Source of the DNA: Algoriphagus sp.
Lineage (GTDB): Bacteria; Bacteroidota; Bacteroidia; Cytophagales; Cyclobacteriaceae
NCBI GenBank assembly: GCA_021298245.1
Contig: JAJTDZ010000001.1
Span: 62,001 to 126,000 of the forward strand
Direction: 5' to 3'
DNA: 64,000 bases
Position numbers and translations under genes: made by a program. How positions within the stretch are numbered: the stretch's first letter is position 1; each line of letters opens with the position of its first letter. The notes beneath the pieces are model-generated. The model saw only the letters and a list, made by a program, of their open reading frames with translations, had not been told where the DNA came from and did not search any database. Positions 54,093-62,584 of the stretch are shown piece by piece.

Positions 54093-55109
54093 ATGGCCTT
54101 GATCAGTAAAAAAAAGGCCGTCTATTCCATTGGAAAAGGTTTACGTAAGTACTTGATCACCTATGGAAGGGAGGTTGATATACCCATTCACTACCATGAA
54201 TTGCTAAGGTATTCTAATTCCATCGCACTTTACGATTCCAAAGAACAAGATACCTATTGGGAAACGGTCTTTTACGAGCAAAGCGATAGGGATGAAATCC
54301 ATCAGAACGTAAAGAAAATTTATGCTCAGCTCAAAGCCGGAGGAGACATGAGTGTGATCGAGCACTTGTATATCGACCGCATCGATTTGTGTGTCTATGG
54401 CAATACCCAACCCTTTCGGGTAAGAATAGTCAATCGAATCAACGATAATTTTGATTATTTCTACATTAAAAATGCTGACGCCTCTAGAGTGTATGGATTG
54501 GAGTTGGAAGATTTATTGTCTCCAAATCGCATACGTTACCTGGTACACCAAAATACTTTGATTGAAGAACACGTAGCTGGAATCCCAGGAGAGCGATTTA
54601 TGCGATTGCATATGAAAGATCCCAACTTGAATCCCATCCGCTTGGCAAAAGAATTTGTAAAGTTTAATGAACGCTGCTTCGTTAGGCTTTTAGGAGACAT
54701 GCATTCTTCCAATTTTGTAGTGGACATCACTCCTGATTTCGAAGAAACGCATTACCGTATTCGGGCCATAGACTTTGACCAACAAACCTACGAGGGCAAA
54801 AAATCCATTTATCTGCCCCAATATTTCAAAGAAAATAATGCCCTGATCAAGTTAGGAATGGACTACATTACTCCTGAATCGATGCGCCAATACCAAAGGG
54901 AGGAGCGAGCATTGATTGCTACCCGAGTAAAATCGTCCCGCAGTGAATTGGAAGACATTCTCTCTACCATGGAAAAAGATAACATTGCCCCTCTTTCCCA
55001 TGTAGAATCATTAAAAAAAGATCTTGCCAAACATTACCAAAACATAGGATTTCTTTCCTGTACCTCCATGGGCGAAATCCTAAGAAAAAGCCTTTCGCTA
55101 GTGTTGTAA
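54093..55109 (+). CDS. Kinase-fold-like hypothetical protein
   Basis: 338 residues, soluble. Central motif LLGDMHSSNFVV (Asp202, His204, Asn207) followed by IRAIDFDQQ (Asp227, Asp229) copies the catalytic-loop / metal-loop order of APH- or HipA-like kinases (HGDxxxxN ... I-D-D). No clear Gly-rich loop is seen, but RVRIVNRINDNFDYFYIKNAD and LIEEHVAGIPG may form the N-lobe. The conserved pieces suggest phosphotransfer, though it may be a pseudokinase. It is third in the 53159-55109 operon. I cannot name the family. Confidence 0.7.
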   Translation: MALISKKKAVYSIGKGLRKYLITYGREVDIPIHYHELLRYSNSIALYDSKEQDTYWETVFYEQSDRDEIHQNVKKIYAQLKAGGDMSVIEHLYIDRIDLCVYGNTQPFRVRIVNRINDNFDYFYIKNADASRVYGLELEDLLSPNRIRYLVHQNTLIEEHVAGIPGERFMRLHMKDPNLNPIRLAKEFVKFNERCFVRLLGDMHSSNFVVDITPDFEETHYRIRAIDFDQQTYEGKKSIYLPQYFKENNALIKLGMDYITPESMRQYQREERALIATRVKSSRSELEDILSTMEKDNIAPLSHVESLKKDLAKHYQNIGFLSCTSMGEILRKSLSLVL

Positions 55110-55149
55110 CCAAAAAAAAATTACCTTCAATAAACTACTAGGCTATATC

Positions 55150-56028
55150 ATGGTAGAGAAAAGAACCTCTTTCGCCAACTTTGAGTGGATTAATTTAGAA
55201 AATCCAAAGCTCAATGAATTGTCTGATCTAATAAAACCCTATGGATTAAATATTCATTTGGTAAAGGACTTATTGCAAGTAGGCCATTTACCTAAATTGG
55301 AAAAGGTAGATGAATTTAATTTTTTGATTTTGAGAGCCTTTTCAGCAAATCAACACGCAAAACTCACCACCATTCCTGAATTAACGAACAAAATTGGCTT
55401 CTTCTTTACCAACGAAATCCTTTTTACCGTTCACCAAAAACCGTTTCCTTTCTTGCCCGAGATTTCAGGCCATTTTGAAAATCCAGAAGGATTAATTCTA
55501 AAAATAACCGAGAAAATGATCGCAAGCTACCAAGCTCCAGCTGATTGGCTTTCAGAAGAAATGGACAAGTTTGAAGGAAATATCTTTCTTAATCATGGAA
55601 AACGATTTTCTGTAGAAAGTCTCTACTTTGCGAAAGCCAAAGCAAGAGCATGCAAAAAAATAATGATGTTAACGCAGACCGTGCTCAATCACCTGTCGGT
55701 ACACAATATCAATCAAACTCACCTTCAAGATTTAAAAGAGAGTGTTTCTAGCTTGATCCTTCAATTTGAAGATTTTTTGGACGAAGCCAATTCCCTATTG
55801 AGTATCTATATCTCAAGTAACTCCCAGAAGACAAATGAAGTAATGAAGTTGCTGACTATTTTTTCAGCCTTCTTTCTTCCCCTTACATTTTTGGTAGGAG
55901 TCTATGGAATGAATTTTAAGTTTATGCCAGAGCTGAATTGGGAATATGGATATTACTTAACCTGGGGAGCTATGTTTGGGATTTCTTTAGCAATTTTTAT
56001 TTGGTTCAAGCGAAGGAAAATCATTTGA
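55150..56028 (+). CDS. corA: CorA-family magnesium/divalent cation transporter
   Basis: 292 residues: a cytoplasmic alpha/beta domain and long stalk helices (about 1-225), then two C-terminal helices joined by the selectivity loop. The signature YGMNF lies right after helix 1 (FFLPLTFLVGVYGMNF), and the E-W-YGYY loop and basic C-terminal KRRK follow. CorA pentamers admit Mg2+ (also Co2+, Ni2+) and are gated by cytoplasmic Mg2+. The gene has about 40 bases upstream without a clear promoter and ends at a bidirectional terminator. ZntB-like efflux is a less likely alternative. Confidence 0.9.
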   Translation: MVEKRTSFANFEWINLENPKLNELSDLIKPYGLNIHLVKDLLQVGHLPKLEKVDEFNFLILRAFSANQHAKLTTIPELTNKIGFFFTNEILFTVHQKPFPFLPEISGHFENPEGLILKITEKMIASYQAPADWLSEEMDKFEGNIFLNHGKRFSVESLYFAKAKARACKKIMMLTQTVLNHLSVHNINQTHLQDLKESVSSLILQFEDFLDEANSLLSIYISSNSQKTNEVMKLLTIFSAFFLPLTFLVGVYGMNFKFMPELNWEYGYYLTWGAMFGISLAIFIWFKRRKII

Positions 56029-56032
56029 TGTC

Positions 56033-56067
56033 CAAAAAAAACCTCCAAAGGAGGTTTTCTTTTTTTA
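56033..56067. terminator. Bidirectional terminator between corA and rfbA
   Basis: AAAAAACCTCC - AAA - GGAGGTTTTCTTTTTTT forms a tight hairpin with A/T tracts on both sides between convergent genes. Confidence 0.88.
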
Positions 56068-56078
56068 CATGGGAAAAT

Positions 56079-56831
56079 TTAATTGACTAAGCGTCTTAGG
56101 TAAGCCCCATAACCACTTTTGCCAAGTTTGGTAGCTGCTTCCAATAATTTTTCCTTACCAATAAATCCATTGCGATAGGCTATCTCTTCTATGCAGCCGA
56201 TTTTTAATCCCTGACGTTCCTCAATTACTTCTACAAACTGCGCTGCCTGAAGTAAAGATTGGTGAGTGCCCGTATCCAACCAAGCCGTACCTCTATTAAG
56301 AATGGCTACTTGAAGTTGTCCCTTCTTGAGGTATTCGTTGTTGACGTCGGTGATTTCCAATTCCCCGCGAACGCTAGGTTTTATGTTTTTTGCTATTTCT
56401 ACTACCTGATTGTCGTAGAAATACAAGCCAGGAACAGCATAATTTGATTTGGGATGGGAAGGTTTTTCTTCAATAGAAATGGCTTTTTGATTGGCATCAA
56501 ACTCCACATCCCCAAGCACTAATGCTACTTTATCCTTTCCTATAAACTCTTCTCCAATGATAAAAGCCTGAGCCAATCCATCGGGACTGGGTTGTACAGC
56601 ATATTGAAAAGAACAACCCACTTGGGAGCCATCTCCTAGCAAACGTTGAAAAGCGGAAGAATCTTCGGGAGTAGTGATGATTAAAATTTCTTTAATTCCT
56701 GCCATCATCAACACCGATAAGGGGTAATAAATCATGGGTTTGTCGTAGACTGGCATAAGTTGCTTGCTCACTGCAATGGTGAGGGGATACAATCGTGTAC
56801 CGGAGCCCCCAGCTAAAATGATTCCTTTCAT
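56079..56831 (-). CDS. rfbA: Glucose-1-phosphate thymidylyltransferase with an internal in-frame deletion
   Basis: The first enzyme of dTDP-rhamnose synthesis: 250 residues from [14 protein letters not shown] (usual about 287-290). The nucleotide-binding G-x-G-T-R-L-Y-P-L-T, KPMIYYPLS and PDGLAQAF are intact, as are [20 protein letters not shown] (RmlA substrate region) and [11 protein letters not shown]. But VLGD (residues 105-108) runs straight into VEFDANQK. In relatives about 37 residues, from the N of GDN to RYGVV, stand here, including the thymidine/sugar contact GDN-YYG. The deletion keeps the frame. The enzyme is probably dead unless this is a sequence error. No other dTDP-rhamnose gene is adjacent. 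Confidence 0.88.
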   Translation of the reverse strand: MKGIILAGGSGTRLYPLTIAVSKQLMPVYDKPMIYYPLSVLMMAGIKEILIITTPEDSSAFQRLLGDGSQVGCSFQYAVQPSPDGLAQAFIIGEEFIGKDKVALVLGDVEFDANQKAISIEEKPSHPKSNYAVPGLYFYDNQVVEIAKNIKPSVRGELEITDVNNEYLKKGQLQVAILNRGTAWLDTGTHQSLLQAAQFVEVIEERQGLKIGCIEEIAYRNGFIGKEKLLEAATKLGKSGYGAYLRRLVN

Positions 56832-56964
56832 AGAAAAATGATAAGTCAAAGATCAAAGGTAATACCCCATACAGATTAAAAAAAGATTATTTTGAGAGGC
56901 AAGAAATTGGAAGCATACAAAAAAATGAAACCGTAAAAAAAGCAGGAGAATATTAGATAAAGAA

Positions 56965-56972
56965 TATTTTTG
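56965..56972 (+). promoter_or_regulatory. Possible promoter -7 element of the GH32 gene
   Basis: TATTTTTG fits TAnnTTTG and lies 19 bases ahead of the ATG. No TTTG at the proper distance upstream was seen, so this is tentative. Confidence 0.4.
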
Positions 56973-56991
56973 ACTTCTTATCCTGCATCTC

Positions 56992-58503
56992 ATGAAAATC
57001 AAGAACTATTATCTTCTTCTTTCTACAAGTCTTTTAGCTTTCGGCTGCAGCCAGCAGGAAGTAAAATTTACGCCTAGCCACTTAGAACAATACCGACCTG
57101 CCTATCATTTCTCTCCTGCCAAAGGATGGATGAATGACCCCAATGGGTTGGTATATGTAGATGGAGAATACCATTTATTTTTTCAACATTATCCAGATAG
57201 CACCGTTTGGGGCCCTATGCATTGGGGACATGCGGTATCCAAGGACTTGGTTCACTGGGAGGAATTACCAATTGCCTTATTTCCCGATAGTTTGGGCTAT
57301 ATTTTTTCTGGCAGCGCAGTATATGATGCCGAGAATACCTCGGGGTTGGGCAGTACAGAAACACCCCCCTTGGTCGCACTTTTTACCTATCACGACCCTA
57401 AAGGAGAAAAAGGGGGTGCATTAGATTTTCAAACACAAGGTCTTGCCTACTCCTTGGATAAAGGCCAGACTTGGCAAAAGTATGCGGGGAATCCTGTGCT
57501 TAAAAATCCAGGAATTCGGGACTTCCGTGATCCAAAAATCTCTCAAGTAAGCCAAGCAGATGGAAAATCGACTTGGGTGATGACCTTGGCTGCTCGTGAC
57601 CGCGTACACTTTTATGAATCCGCTAATCTAAAAGAATGGACTTTTTTGGGTGAATTTGGCCAGGGAATAGGAGCACACGGAGGCGTTTGGGAATGTCCAG
57701 ACTTACTTTCCATGAAGGCCCCAGATGGAAGTCAAAAATGGGTTTTATTAGTCAGTATGAATCCTGGAGGCCCTCAAAAAGGGTCCGCCACCCAATACTT
57801 CATCGGAGACTTCAAGCAAGGAGTATTTATCCCAGACGATACCATGATCCGATGGTTAGACTATGGACCAGATAATTATGCAGGAGTGACCTGGGCCGAC
57901 CTCCCCAAGGAGCAAAACCGAATCCTCTGGATAGGCTGGATGAGCAACTGGGACTATGCCCAAGTAGTTCCCACGACGACTTGGCGATCGGCACTGACCT
58001 TGCCACGTGAAATCAGTTTATTTGATGTAGATGGAACACTTTTGCTGAAGTCTACTCCCGCAAAAGAACTCGAAAAAGCTAGAAAAGAAGCCTATGAACT
58101 TTCTGGAGAAGAATCGCTATTGCCCTCTCCTTTTGTAGAAATTTCTGCAGAAATCACCCAAGAAGATTTCTCCATGACCTTGAATAATGAGTTGGGCGAA
58201 GAGCTGGTGATCAACAAAGAAATGGGCTTGGTAACCGTAGATCGCAGAAAAGCAGGCAAGGCCAACTTCAATCGAGATTTTGCGGCGGCACATTCCGCAC
58301 CCATGTCCTGGAAGGCAGAATCGGTACGCATTTTCTTGGATGCTTCTTCAATAGAGGTATTTGTAAATGATGGGGAACTTGTCTTGACCTCCCTCCTTTT
58401 CCCTACTTCCCCTTGGAAAAAAGTAACGTTCATCCAAGGGCTTGATGAGGTGGAAATTTTGGATTTACAGGAATCGTCGAACCCATCCCTGGAAAAAAAC
58501 TAA
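56992..58503 (+). CDS. Glycoside hydrolase family 32 lipoprotein (levanase/inulinase/invertase type)
   Basis: 503 residues with a lipoprotein signal (AFGC, Cys19). The five-bladed propeller has the three acidic GH32 motifs: WMNDPNG at 46-52 (nucleophile Asp49), FRDP with transition-state Asp180, and ECPD with acid/base Glu234. The C-terminal beta-sandwich ends with the usual SSIEVFVNDGE. It hydrolyses fructofuranosyl links in sucrose, levan or inulin, probably at the cell surface or in the periplasm. No SusC/D pair or fructokinase is adjacent, so the substrate is open. The gene is monocistronic. Confidence 0.92.
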   Translation: MKIKNYYLLLSTSLLAFGCSQQEVKFTPSHLEQYRPAYHFSPAKGWMNDPNGLVYVDGEYHLFFQHYPDSTVWGPMHWGHAVSKDLVHWEELPIALFPDSLGYIFSGSAVYDAENTSGLGSTETPPLVALFTYHDPKGEKGGALDFQTQGLAYSLDKGQTWQKYAGNPVLKNPGIRDFRDPKISQVSQADGKSTWVMTLAARDRVHFYESANLKEWTFLGEFGQGIGAHGGVWECPDLLSMKAPDGSQKWVLLVSMNPGGPQKGSATQYFIGDFKQGVFIPDDTMIRWLDYGPDNYAGVTWADLPKEQNRILWIGWMSNWDYAQVVPTTTWRSALTLPREISLFDVDGTLLLKSTPAKELEKARKEAYELSGEESLLPSPFVEISAEITQEDFSMTLNNELGEELVINKEMGLVTVDRRKAGKANFNRDFAAAHSAPMSWKAESVRIFLDASSIEVFVNDGELVLTSLLFPTSPWKKVTFIQGLDEVEILDLQESSNPSLEKN

Positions 58504-58840
58504 AGAACAGAGGAAATTCTTGTCCAAGAATTGAGGGCAACCAAATTGAAAAAAGCAATCCAACCATTGCCAACTAATTTCAACTAGGTCAGTAGGTTAC
58601 AAAAAGGCATTTAAGCGATTATTCCAAAAAACAAGCTTCAGACCATTCGCTTTTTTACGGGTGCAACTGGAATTTTAGTTGTTTGTTCTGAAAAAAAAGT
58701 AGTATCCTTGGAATAGAAACAGGGCGCCTCAAGTGAGCATTCCATTTGGCAAGGGTTTATAGAATCACCTGTTTTTTAAGTCAGAATTAAACTTTGTAAA
58801 TCTAAATATTTAGATTTTTGCTATTAAACGTACATTATTT
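58504..58840. other. Intergenic region upstream of the NSS transporter
   Basis: About 337 bases with no supportable gene in either strand. It contains a perfect 18-bp palindrome near its right end (listed separately). No terminator for the GH32 gene could be identified with confidence. Confidence 0.5.
58799..58816. promoter_or_regulatory. Perfect 18-bp palindrome ahead of the NSS transporter gene
   Basis: AATCTAAATATTTAGATT reads the same on both strands. A TTTG lies just before it (58794-58797) and TTTTTG just after (58815-58820), the places of the -33 and -7 parts of a Bacteroidota promoter, so a dimeric regulator bound here could control the gene. The spacing is not a perfect match, so the promoter itself is uncertain. 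Confidence 0.5.
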
Positions 58841-60451
58841 ATGAAAAAAGAGGCTTGGGGCTCGCGTGTTGGGCTTATTTTGGCCATGGCAGGAAATGCT
58901 GTTGGTCTTGGAAACTTCCTCAGGTTTCCAGTTCAAGCAGTCTGCTTCCTATTGATGGGTATTCCGTTGCTATTTACGGAATGGAGCATGGGGAGATTTG
59001 GCGGTAAATTGGGCAACCACAGTACCCCTTACATCCTGGATTCCATGAGTAAGAAATGGTACTGGAAGTACATTGGGGTCTTCGGTATTTTCACCAACAT
59101 CGCCGTAGTCGCCTATTACACCTACATTGAATCCTGGACCTTTGTGTACGTGGTGCACAGTGTCATCGGAACCTTTACTGGAATGAGTAAAGAGGCAGTG
59201 AGTTTGTTTTTTGATCAGTACGTTCAGCTTTCAGGTTCTGATTTCGGAATCCCTCTATTTCCCGTAATTGCCTACGTTTTGGTCTTAGGGGTCAATGTGT
59301 ACATCCTTTCCACTGGCCTTGGAGGTATCGAAAAGGTAGCAAAGGTCGGCATGCCTTTATTGATCCTGTTTGGTATTATTCTGGCTATTCGAGGTTGGAC
59401 CATGGGTAGCGACTTCGCCTCAGCAGAATTCCCCGATGCCAATGCATGGGATGGAATCAACTTCTTGTGGACTCCTCAATACAGTTCGCTTGCAGATCCT
59501 AAAGTTTGGTTGGCTGCAGCAGGCCAAATCTTCTTCACCTTGTCCGTAGGTATGGGCTCGATTCAGTGTTATGCCTCTTACCTCAAAGAAAATGAGGACA
59601 TCGCGCTTAACTCGGTGACTGCTGGTTTCACCAACGAATTTGTAGAAGTAATACTAGGAAGTGCCATTGTCATCCCAATCGCTGCTGGATTTTTGGGTTT
59701 GGATTGGGTATTGGAAAATGCAGGATTTGGCATGGCCTTTCAGACCATGCCCTACTTGTTCCAACAGTGGGGACCATTGATTAGTGCTTTTGCTGGCGTC
59801 TGCTGGTTTGGGCTATTGTTCTTTGCAGGTATTACTTCTTCCCTAGCCATGGGTACGCCCTGGATGGGATTCATGAAAGATGAATTTGGATGGGATAAGG
59901 TAAAAGGAGCTGTCTCTTTTGGACTAGTAGCCTTAGCCATGGGTTTACCCACCGTTCTTTTTTACCAGTATGGATACTTTGACGAGTACGATTACTGGGG
60001 AGGTACGGTCAGCTTGGTGATTTTTGCTTTGCTGGAGACCATCCTATTCACCTACATTTTCGGCATGAAAAAAGGATGGGAAGAGATCACCCGAGGCGCT
60101 GATATTCGGATTCCATCCTTCTACAAATATATCATGACCTACATCACACCAGTATTACTAAGCATTGTTTTCTTAGGTGCTTTGATTACTCCTGCAGGTA
60201 ACGATTGGGTAGCGGCCTTCAACAACCTGTTTTCAGGTGAAGGATGGGCACTAGATCCAAGTTCATTGATTGCAAAAATCACTTTTGCTGACTTGGAAGC
60301 GCAAATTCTTGCCAACCCTGAGAATTCTGCTGCTTTGGAAGAAAAAATGATGTATTCAGGCTGGGCTAGGCTTCAGTTGCTCCTCTTATTCTTTGGTATT
60401 TGTGCCATCGTATGGTATTCCACTGTTAAACGCAAAAAAGCAATCCAATGA
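58841..60451 (+). CDS. NSS-family sodium-dependent transporter with an internal in-frame deletion
   Basis: 536 residues with the LeuT-type SNF start WGSRVGLILAMAGNAVGLGNFLRFPVQ (shown in two parts here: residues 6-20 and 21-32), which includes the sodium/substrate helix 1. After FPVQAV (residue 34) the protein jumps to CFLLMGIPLLFTEWSMGRFGG. In LeuT and relatives about 13 residues, (E/Q)NGGGAF-IPY--, join helix 1 to helix 2. The gap of 39 bases keeps the frame. The rest (about 11 helices) appears whole, with VGMGSIQCYASYL and FAGITSSLAMGTP as substrate-site helices. Substrate probably an amino acid. A MetS-like small gene overlaps its stop. Confidence 0.88.
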   Translation: MKKEAWGSRVGLILAMAGNAVGLGNFLRFPVQAVCFLLMGIPLLFTEWSMGRFGGKLGNHSTPYILDSMSKKWYWKYIGVFGIFTNIAVVAYYTYIESWTFVYVVHSVIGTFTGMSKEAVSLFFDQYVQLSGSDFGIPLFPVIAYVLVLGVNVYILSTGLGGIEKVAKVGMPLLILFGIILAIRGWTMGSDFASAEFPDANAWDGINFLWTPQYSSLADPKVWLAAAGQIFFTLSVGMGSIQCYASYLKENEDIALNSVTAGFTNEFVEVILGSAIVIPIAAGFLGLDWVLENAGFGMAFQTMPYLFQQWGPLISAFAGVCWFGLLFFAGITSSLAMGTPWMGFMKDEFGWDKVKGAVSFGLVALAMGLPTVLFYQYGYFDEYDYWGGTVSLVIFALLETILFTYIFGMKKGWEEITRGADIRIPSFYKYIMTYITPVLLSIVFLGALITPAGNDWVAAFNNLFSGEGWALDPSSLIAKITFADLEAQILANPENSAALEEKMMYSGWARLQLLLLFFGICAIVWYSTVKRKKAIQ

Positions 60452-60558
60452 ACACTTCCGCACTAATTCTATCGCTTGTAGCGCAAGGACTTATCACAAG
60501 CGTTACGCTGTATTGCTTCTATTTGGTATTGAAAAAACCGAATACAGAAGAAAAATAA
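60448..60558 (+). CDS. MetS-like NSS transporter small subunit (36 residues)
   Basis: An ATG at 60448 overlaps the transporter stop (ATGA) and opens a 36-codon frame: MNTSALILSLVAQGLITSV, then TLYCFYLVLKKP and an acidic end (NTEEK). It consists of one membrane helix with a short lysine-flanked tail. MetS proteins are required partners of some NSS amino-acid carriers (MetP of Corynebacterium), and the position and size here fit. Translational coupling implies equal amounts. Short and easily missed by gene callers. Confidence 0.78.
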   Translation: MNTSALILSLVAQGLITSVTLYCFYLVLKKPNTEEK

Positions 60559-60594
60559 TTCAGGTTCCTGCATTAAAGGAATCCTTCTAATTAC

Positions 60595-60626
60595 TAAAAA
60601 GCTCGATTAATTCGAGCTTTTTTTTG
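60595..60626 (+). terminator. Rho-independent terminator behind the NSS operon
   Basis: AAAAAGCTCGA - TTAAT - TCGAGCTTTTTTTT forms a perfect stem followed by a T tract. Confidence 0.9.
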
Positions 60627-60668
60627 TTTTCCTAATAAGCCCTCTTTCAAAAAAAATTAAAATATTTT

Positions 60669-60699
60669 TTTGTTTTTGAACAGTGTTCATTTATTTTTG
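60669..60699 (+). promoter_or_regulatory. Efflux-operon promoter with a TetR-type operator inside the spacer
   Basis: TTTG (60669-60672), a 19-nt spacer and TATTTTTG (60692-60699) match the Bacteroidota consensus fully. Inside the spacer lies the perfect inverted repeat TGAAC-AGT-GTTCA (60677-60689). A dimer bound there would block the polymerase. The regulator gene begins 17 bases after the -7 element, so autoregulation of the whole tetR-tolC-adaptor-pump unit is the simplest reading. Confidence 0.8.
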
Positions 60700-60715
60700 G
60701 GTATTCAATACTAAT

Positions 60716-61333
60716 ATGGGAATACCTGAAAGAAAAGAAAGAGAAAAGGAAGAACTCAGGGAGCGCATCCTTACCGCAGCCAAAACGCTTTTTTTGGAAA
60801 AGGGGGTAGAAAAAACATCGATAAGGAATATAGCGGATCTAATTGAATATAGCCCTGGAATTATCTACCACTATTTCCAAGACAAAAACGAGATTTTTCA
60901 TGCCCTACACCAGGGAGGTTTTCATCAATTGATGAGCCGCATGGGAGTACTTACTTCTGTATCTCATCCCATGGAACGATTAAAAGCCATGGGGACGATC
61001 TATGTGCAATTTGCCATGGAAAATCCAGACATGTATGACTTGATGTTTATCAAGGAGGCCCCCATAGATCATGTTTCTAATTCAAACGAGGAACAATGGA
61101 AAGAAGGCTTTGGAACCTTTAATTTCCTACGAGACACCATCAAGGAATGTATAGATAAAGGTCATTTTCAAGGACATGAAATAGAGGCCCTCTCCTATCT
61201 CATTTGGTCTACGGTGCACGGGCTAGTTTCCTTACACATTCGTAGACGCTGTGAAGTAGTGTTGGCTCACAAGCAGCATACCATTGTGAAGGAAGGCTTG
61301 GAAGAATTTTTCAACATACTGGACAAACTTTAA
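60716..61333 (+). CDS. TetR/AcrR family repressor of the RND efflux operon
   Basis: 205 residues from ATG 60716. An upstream in-frame start at 60683 lies within the promoter and is rejected. The N-terminal helix-turn-helix is REERIL-type: RILTAAKTLFLEKGVEKTSIRNIADL, then YSPGIIYHYFQDKNEIFHAL (given in parts). The C-terminal domain is of the WHG type, seen in WSTVHGLVSLHI. It leads an operon with an outer-membrane factor, membrane-fusion protein and RND pump, and a matching palindrome overlaps its own promoter. The inducer is unknown. Confidence 0.9.
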   Translation: MGIPERKEREKEELRERILTAAKTLFLEKGVEKTSIRNIADLIEYSPGIIYHYFQDKNEIFHALHQGGFHQLMSRMGVLTSVSHPMERLKAMGTIYVQFAMENPDMYDLMFIKEAPIDHVSNSNEEQWKEGFGTFNFLRDTIKECIDKGHFQGHEIEALSYLIWSTVHGLVSLHIRRRCEVVLAHKQHTIVKEGLEEFFNILDKL

Positions 61334-61335
61334 AA

Positions 61336-62581
61336 ATGAAAAGTAATCAACATTCAAGTATATGGTCTTCTCTCAAAAGCAGGGTGTTTCAAGGAGGTAT
61401 TTTGTGCCTTACCCTACTAAGTAGTCATTTAGAGGCCCAGCAAATCTTGGACACTTATATCCAGGAAGGAATAAGTAATAATCTGGTATTGCAGGAGAAA
61501 AATGCAAGTTTGGAACAAAGTCTATTGGCCCTAAAAGATGCAAAAAGTTTCTTTTTACCTTCTATGGAATTTGGAGCCAATTATACCGTGGCAGAAGGGG
61601 GACGAACCATTTCCTTTCCTGTCGGGGACTTGCTTAACCCAGTTTATTCCACATTAAATAAGCTTACCGCTTCGAATAGTTTTCCTCAAATACCGAACGT
61701 TTCAGAGCAATTCCTACCTGATAATTTTTACGACACCAGATTTCGGACTTCCATGCCCATTTTTAATTCGGACTTGATCTATCAGCAGCAAATCAGGAAA
61801 GAACAGGTTCATTGGAACAGCTACCAGGTTGAAATCTACAAGGCTACACTTATTCAAGACATCCAAGTAGCCTATTACAGTTTTTGTACAGCGCACCGTT
61901 CTATAGAAATTGAAAACAAAAAATGCCGCACACTACCTCAATTTCTTGGTCAATAGACCACTTCAGCAAGCCGTACCCTTTGAGGAAGTCCTCTTGGATT
62001 TGACTCGATTGGATCAACTCCTTCTCGAGGAAATAAATCCACTTAATCCAGAACTCAGAGCCATGCAAAGCCTGGAAAGTATCCAAGAAAAGGTCCTTAA
62101 GTCAGGAAAAAACTATTGGATCCCCAAACTTTCTACCTATGCAGACCTGGGGTCTCAGGGATTTGATTGGAATTTTGATTCCCAATCCAGGTACTTGTTA
62201 TGGGGATTAAATTTCAGTATGCCAGTGTTTCAAGGAGGGAGAAATCAAAACCAAATGCAGAGAAATTTCCTTGGACTACAATCTATTCAAAGACAAAAAG
62301 AATTGGTAAACCAAAAATTAAACCTTAGCCTACAAATGCAACGCAATGAAGTAAAAACTCTACTTGCTGCACTCCACTCCTCAGAAAAGAAACTTACCGC
62401 GACAAACGCCTACTTTAAGCTGGTAGACAAGGGCTTTAAAGAAGGCAGTCAGTCCCTGCTCGAGTTTATAGATGCAAGAAATCAATTTACCCAAGCTGCG
62501 CTTCAAAAAAACATCAGTACTTACAAATTACAGATGGCCTTGGCCCAGCTCGAACGTCAACTAACTACTGAAACCAACTAA
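61336..62581 (+). pseudogene. TolC-family outer-membrane efflux protein, disrupted by deletion and frameshift
   Basis: Two overlapping frames together make one TolC. The first (61336-61956) has a signal peptide (LEAQ end), the N-terminal half with MEFGANYTVAEGGRTI and FRTSMPIFNSDLIYQQQI, to about YYSFCTAHRSIEIEN. It then shifts frame at the A-rich stretch 61914-61925 and ends at TAG. The second, +1 frame picks up at AAHYLNFLVNRPLQ and runs to the stop at 62581 with the C-terminal half (FQGGRN; GSQSLLEFIDARNQF). Family proteins have roughly 30-50 more residues between these points (the periplasmic tunnel helices). So both a block and the frame are lost at one place. Not translatable as one protein. 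Confidence 0.85.
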
Positions 62582-62584
62582 GCC

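Noticed and set aside
60683-60715. Upstream in-frame start of the efflux TetR gene
   Set aside because: It lies inside the promoter (operator and -7 element), so it would precede the transcription start. The ATG at 60716 gives the usual TetR N-terminus.
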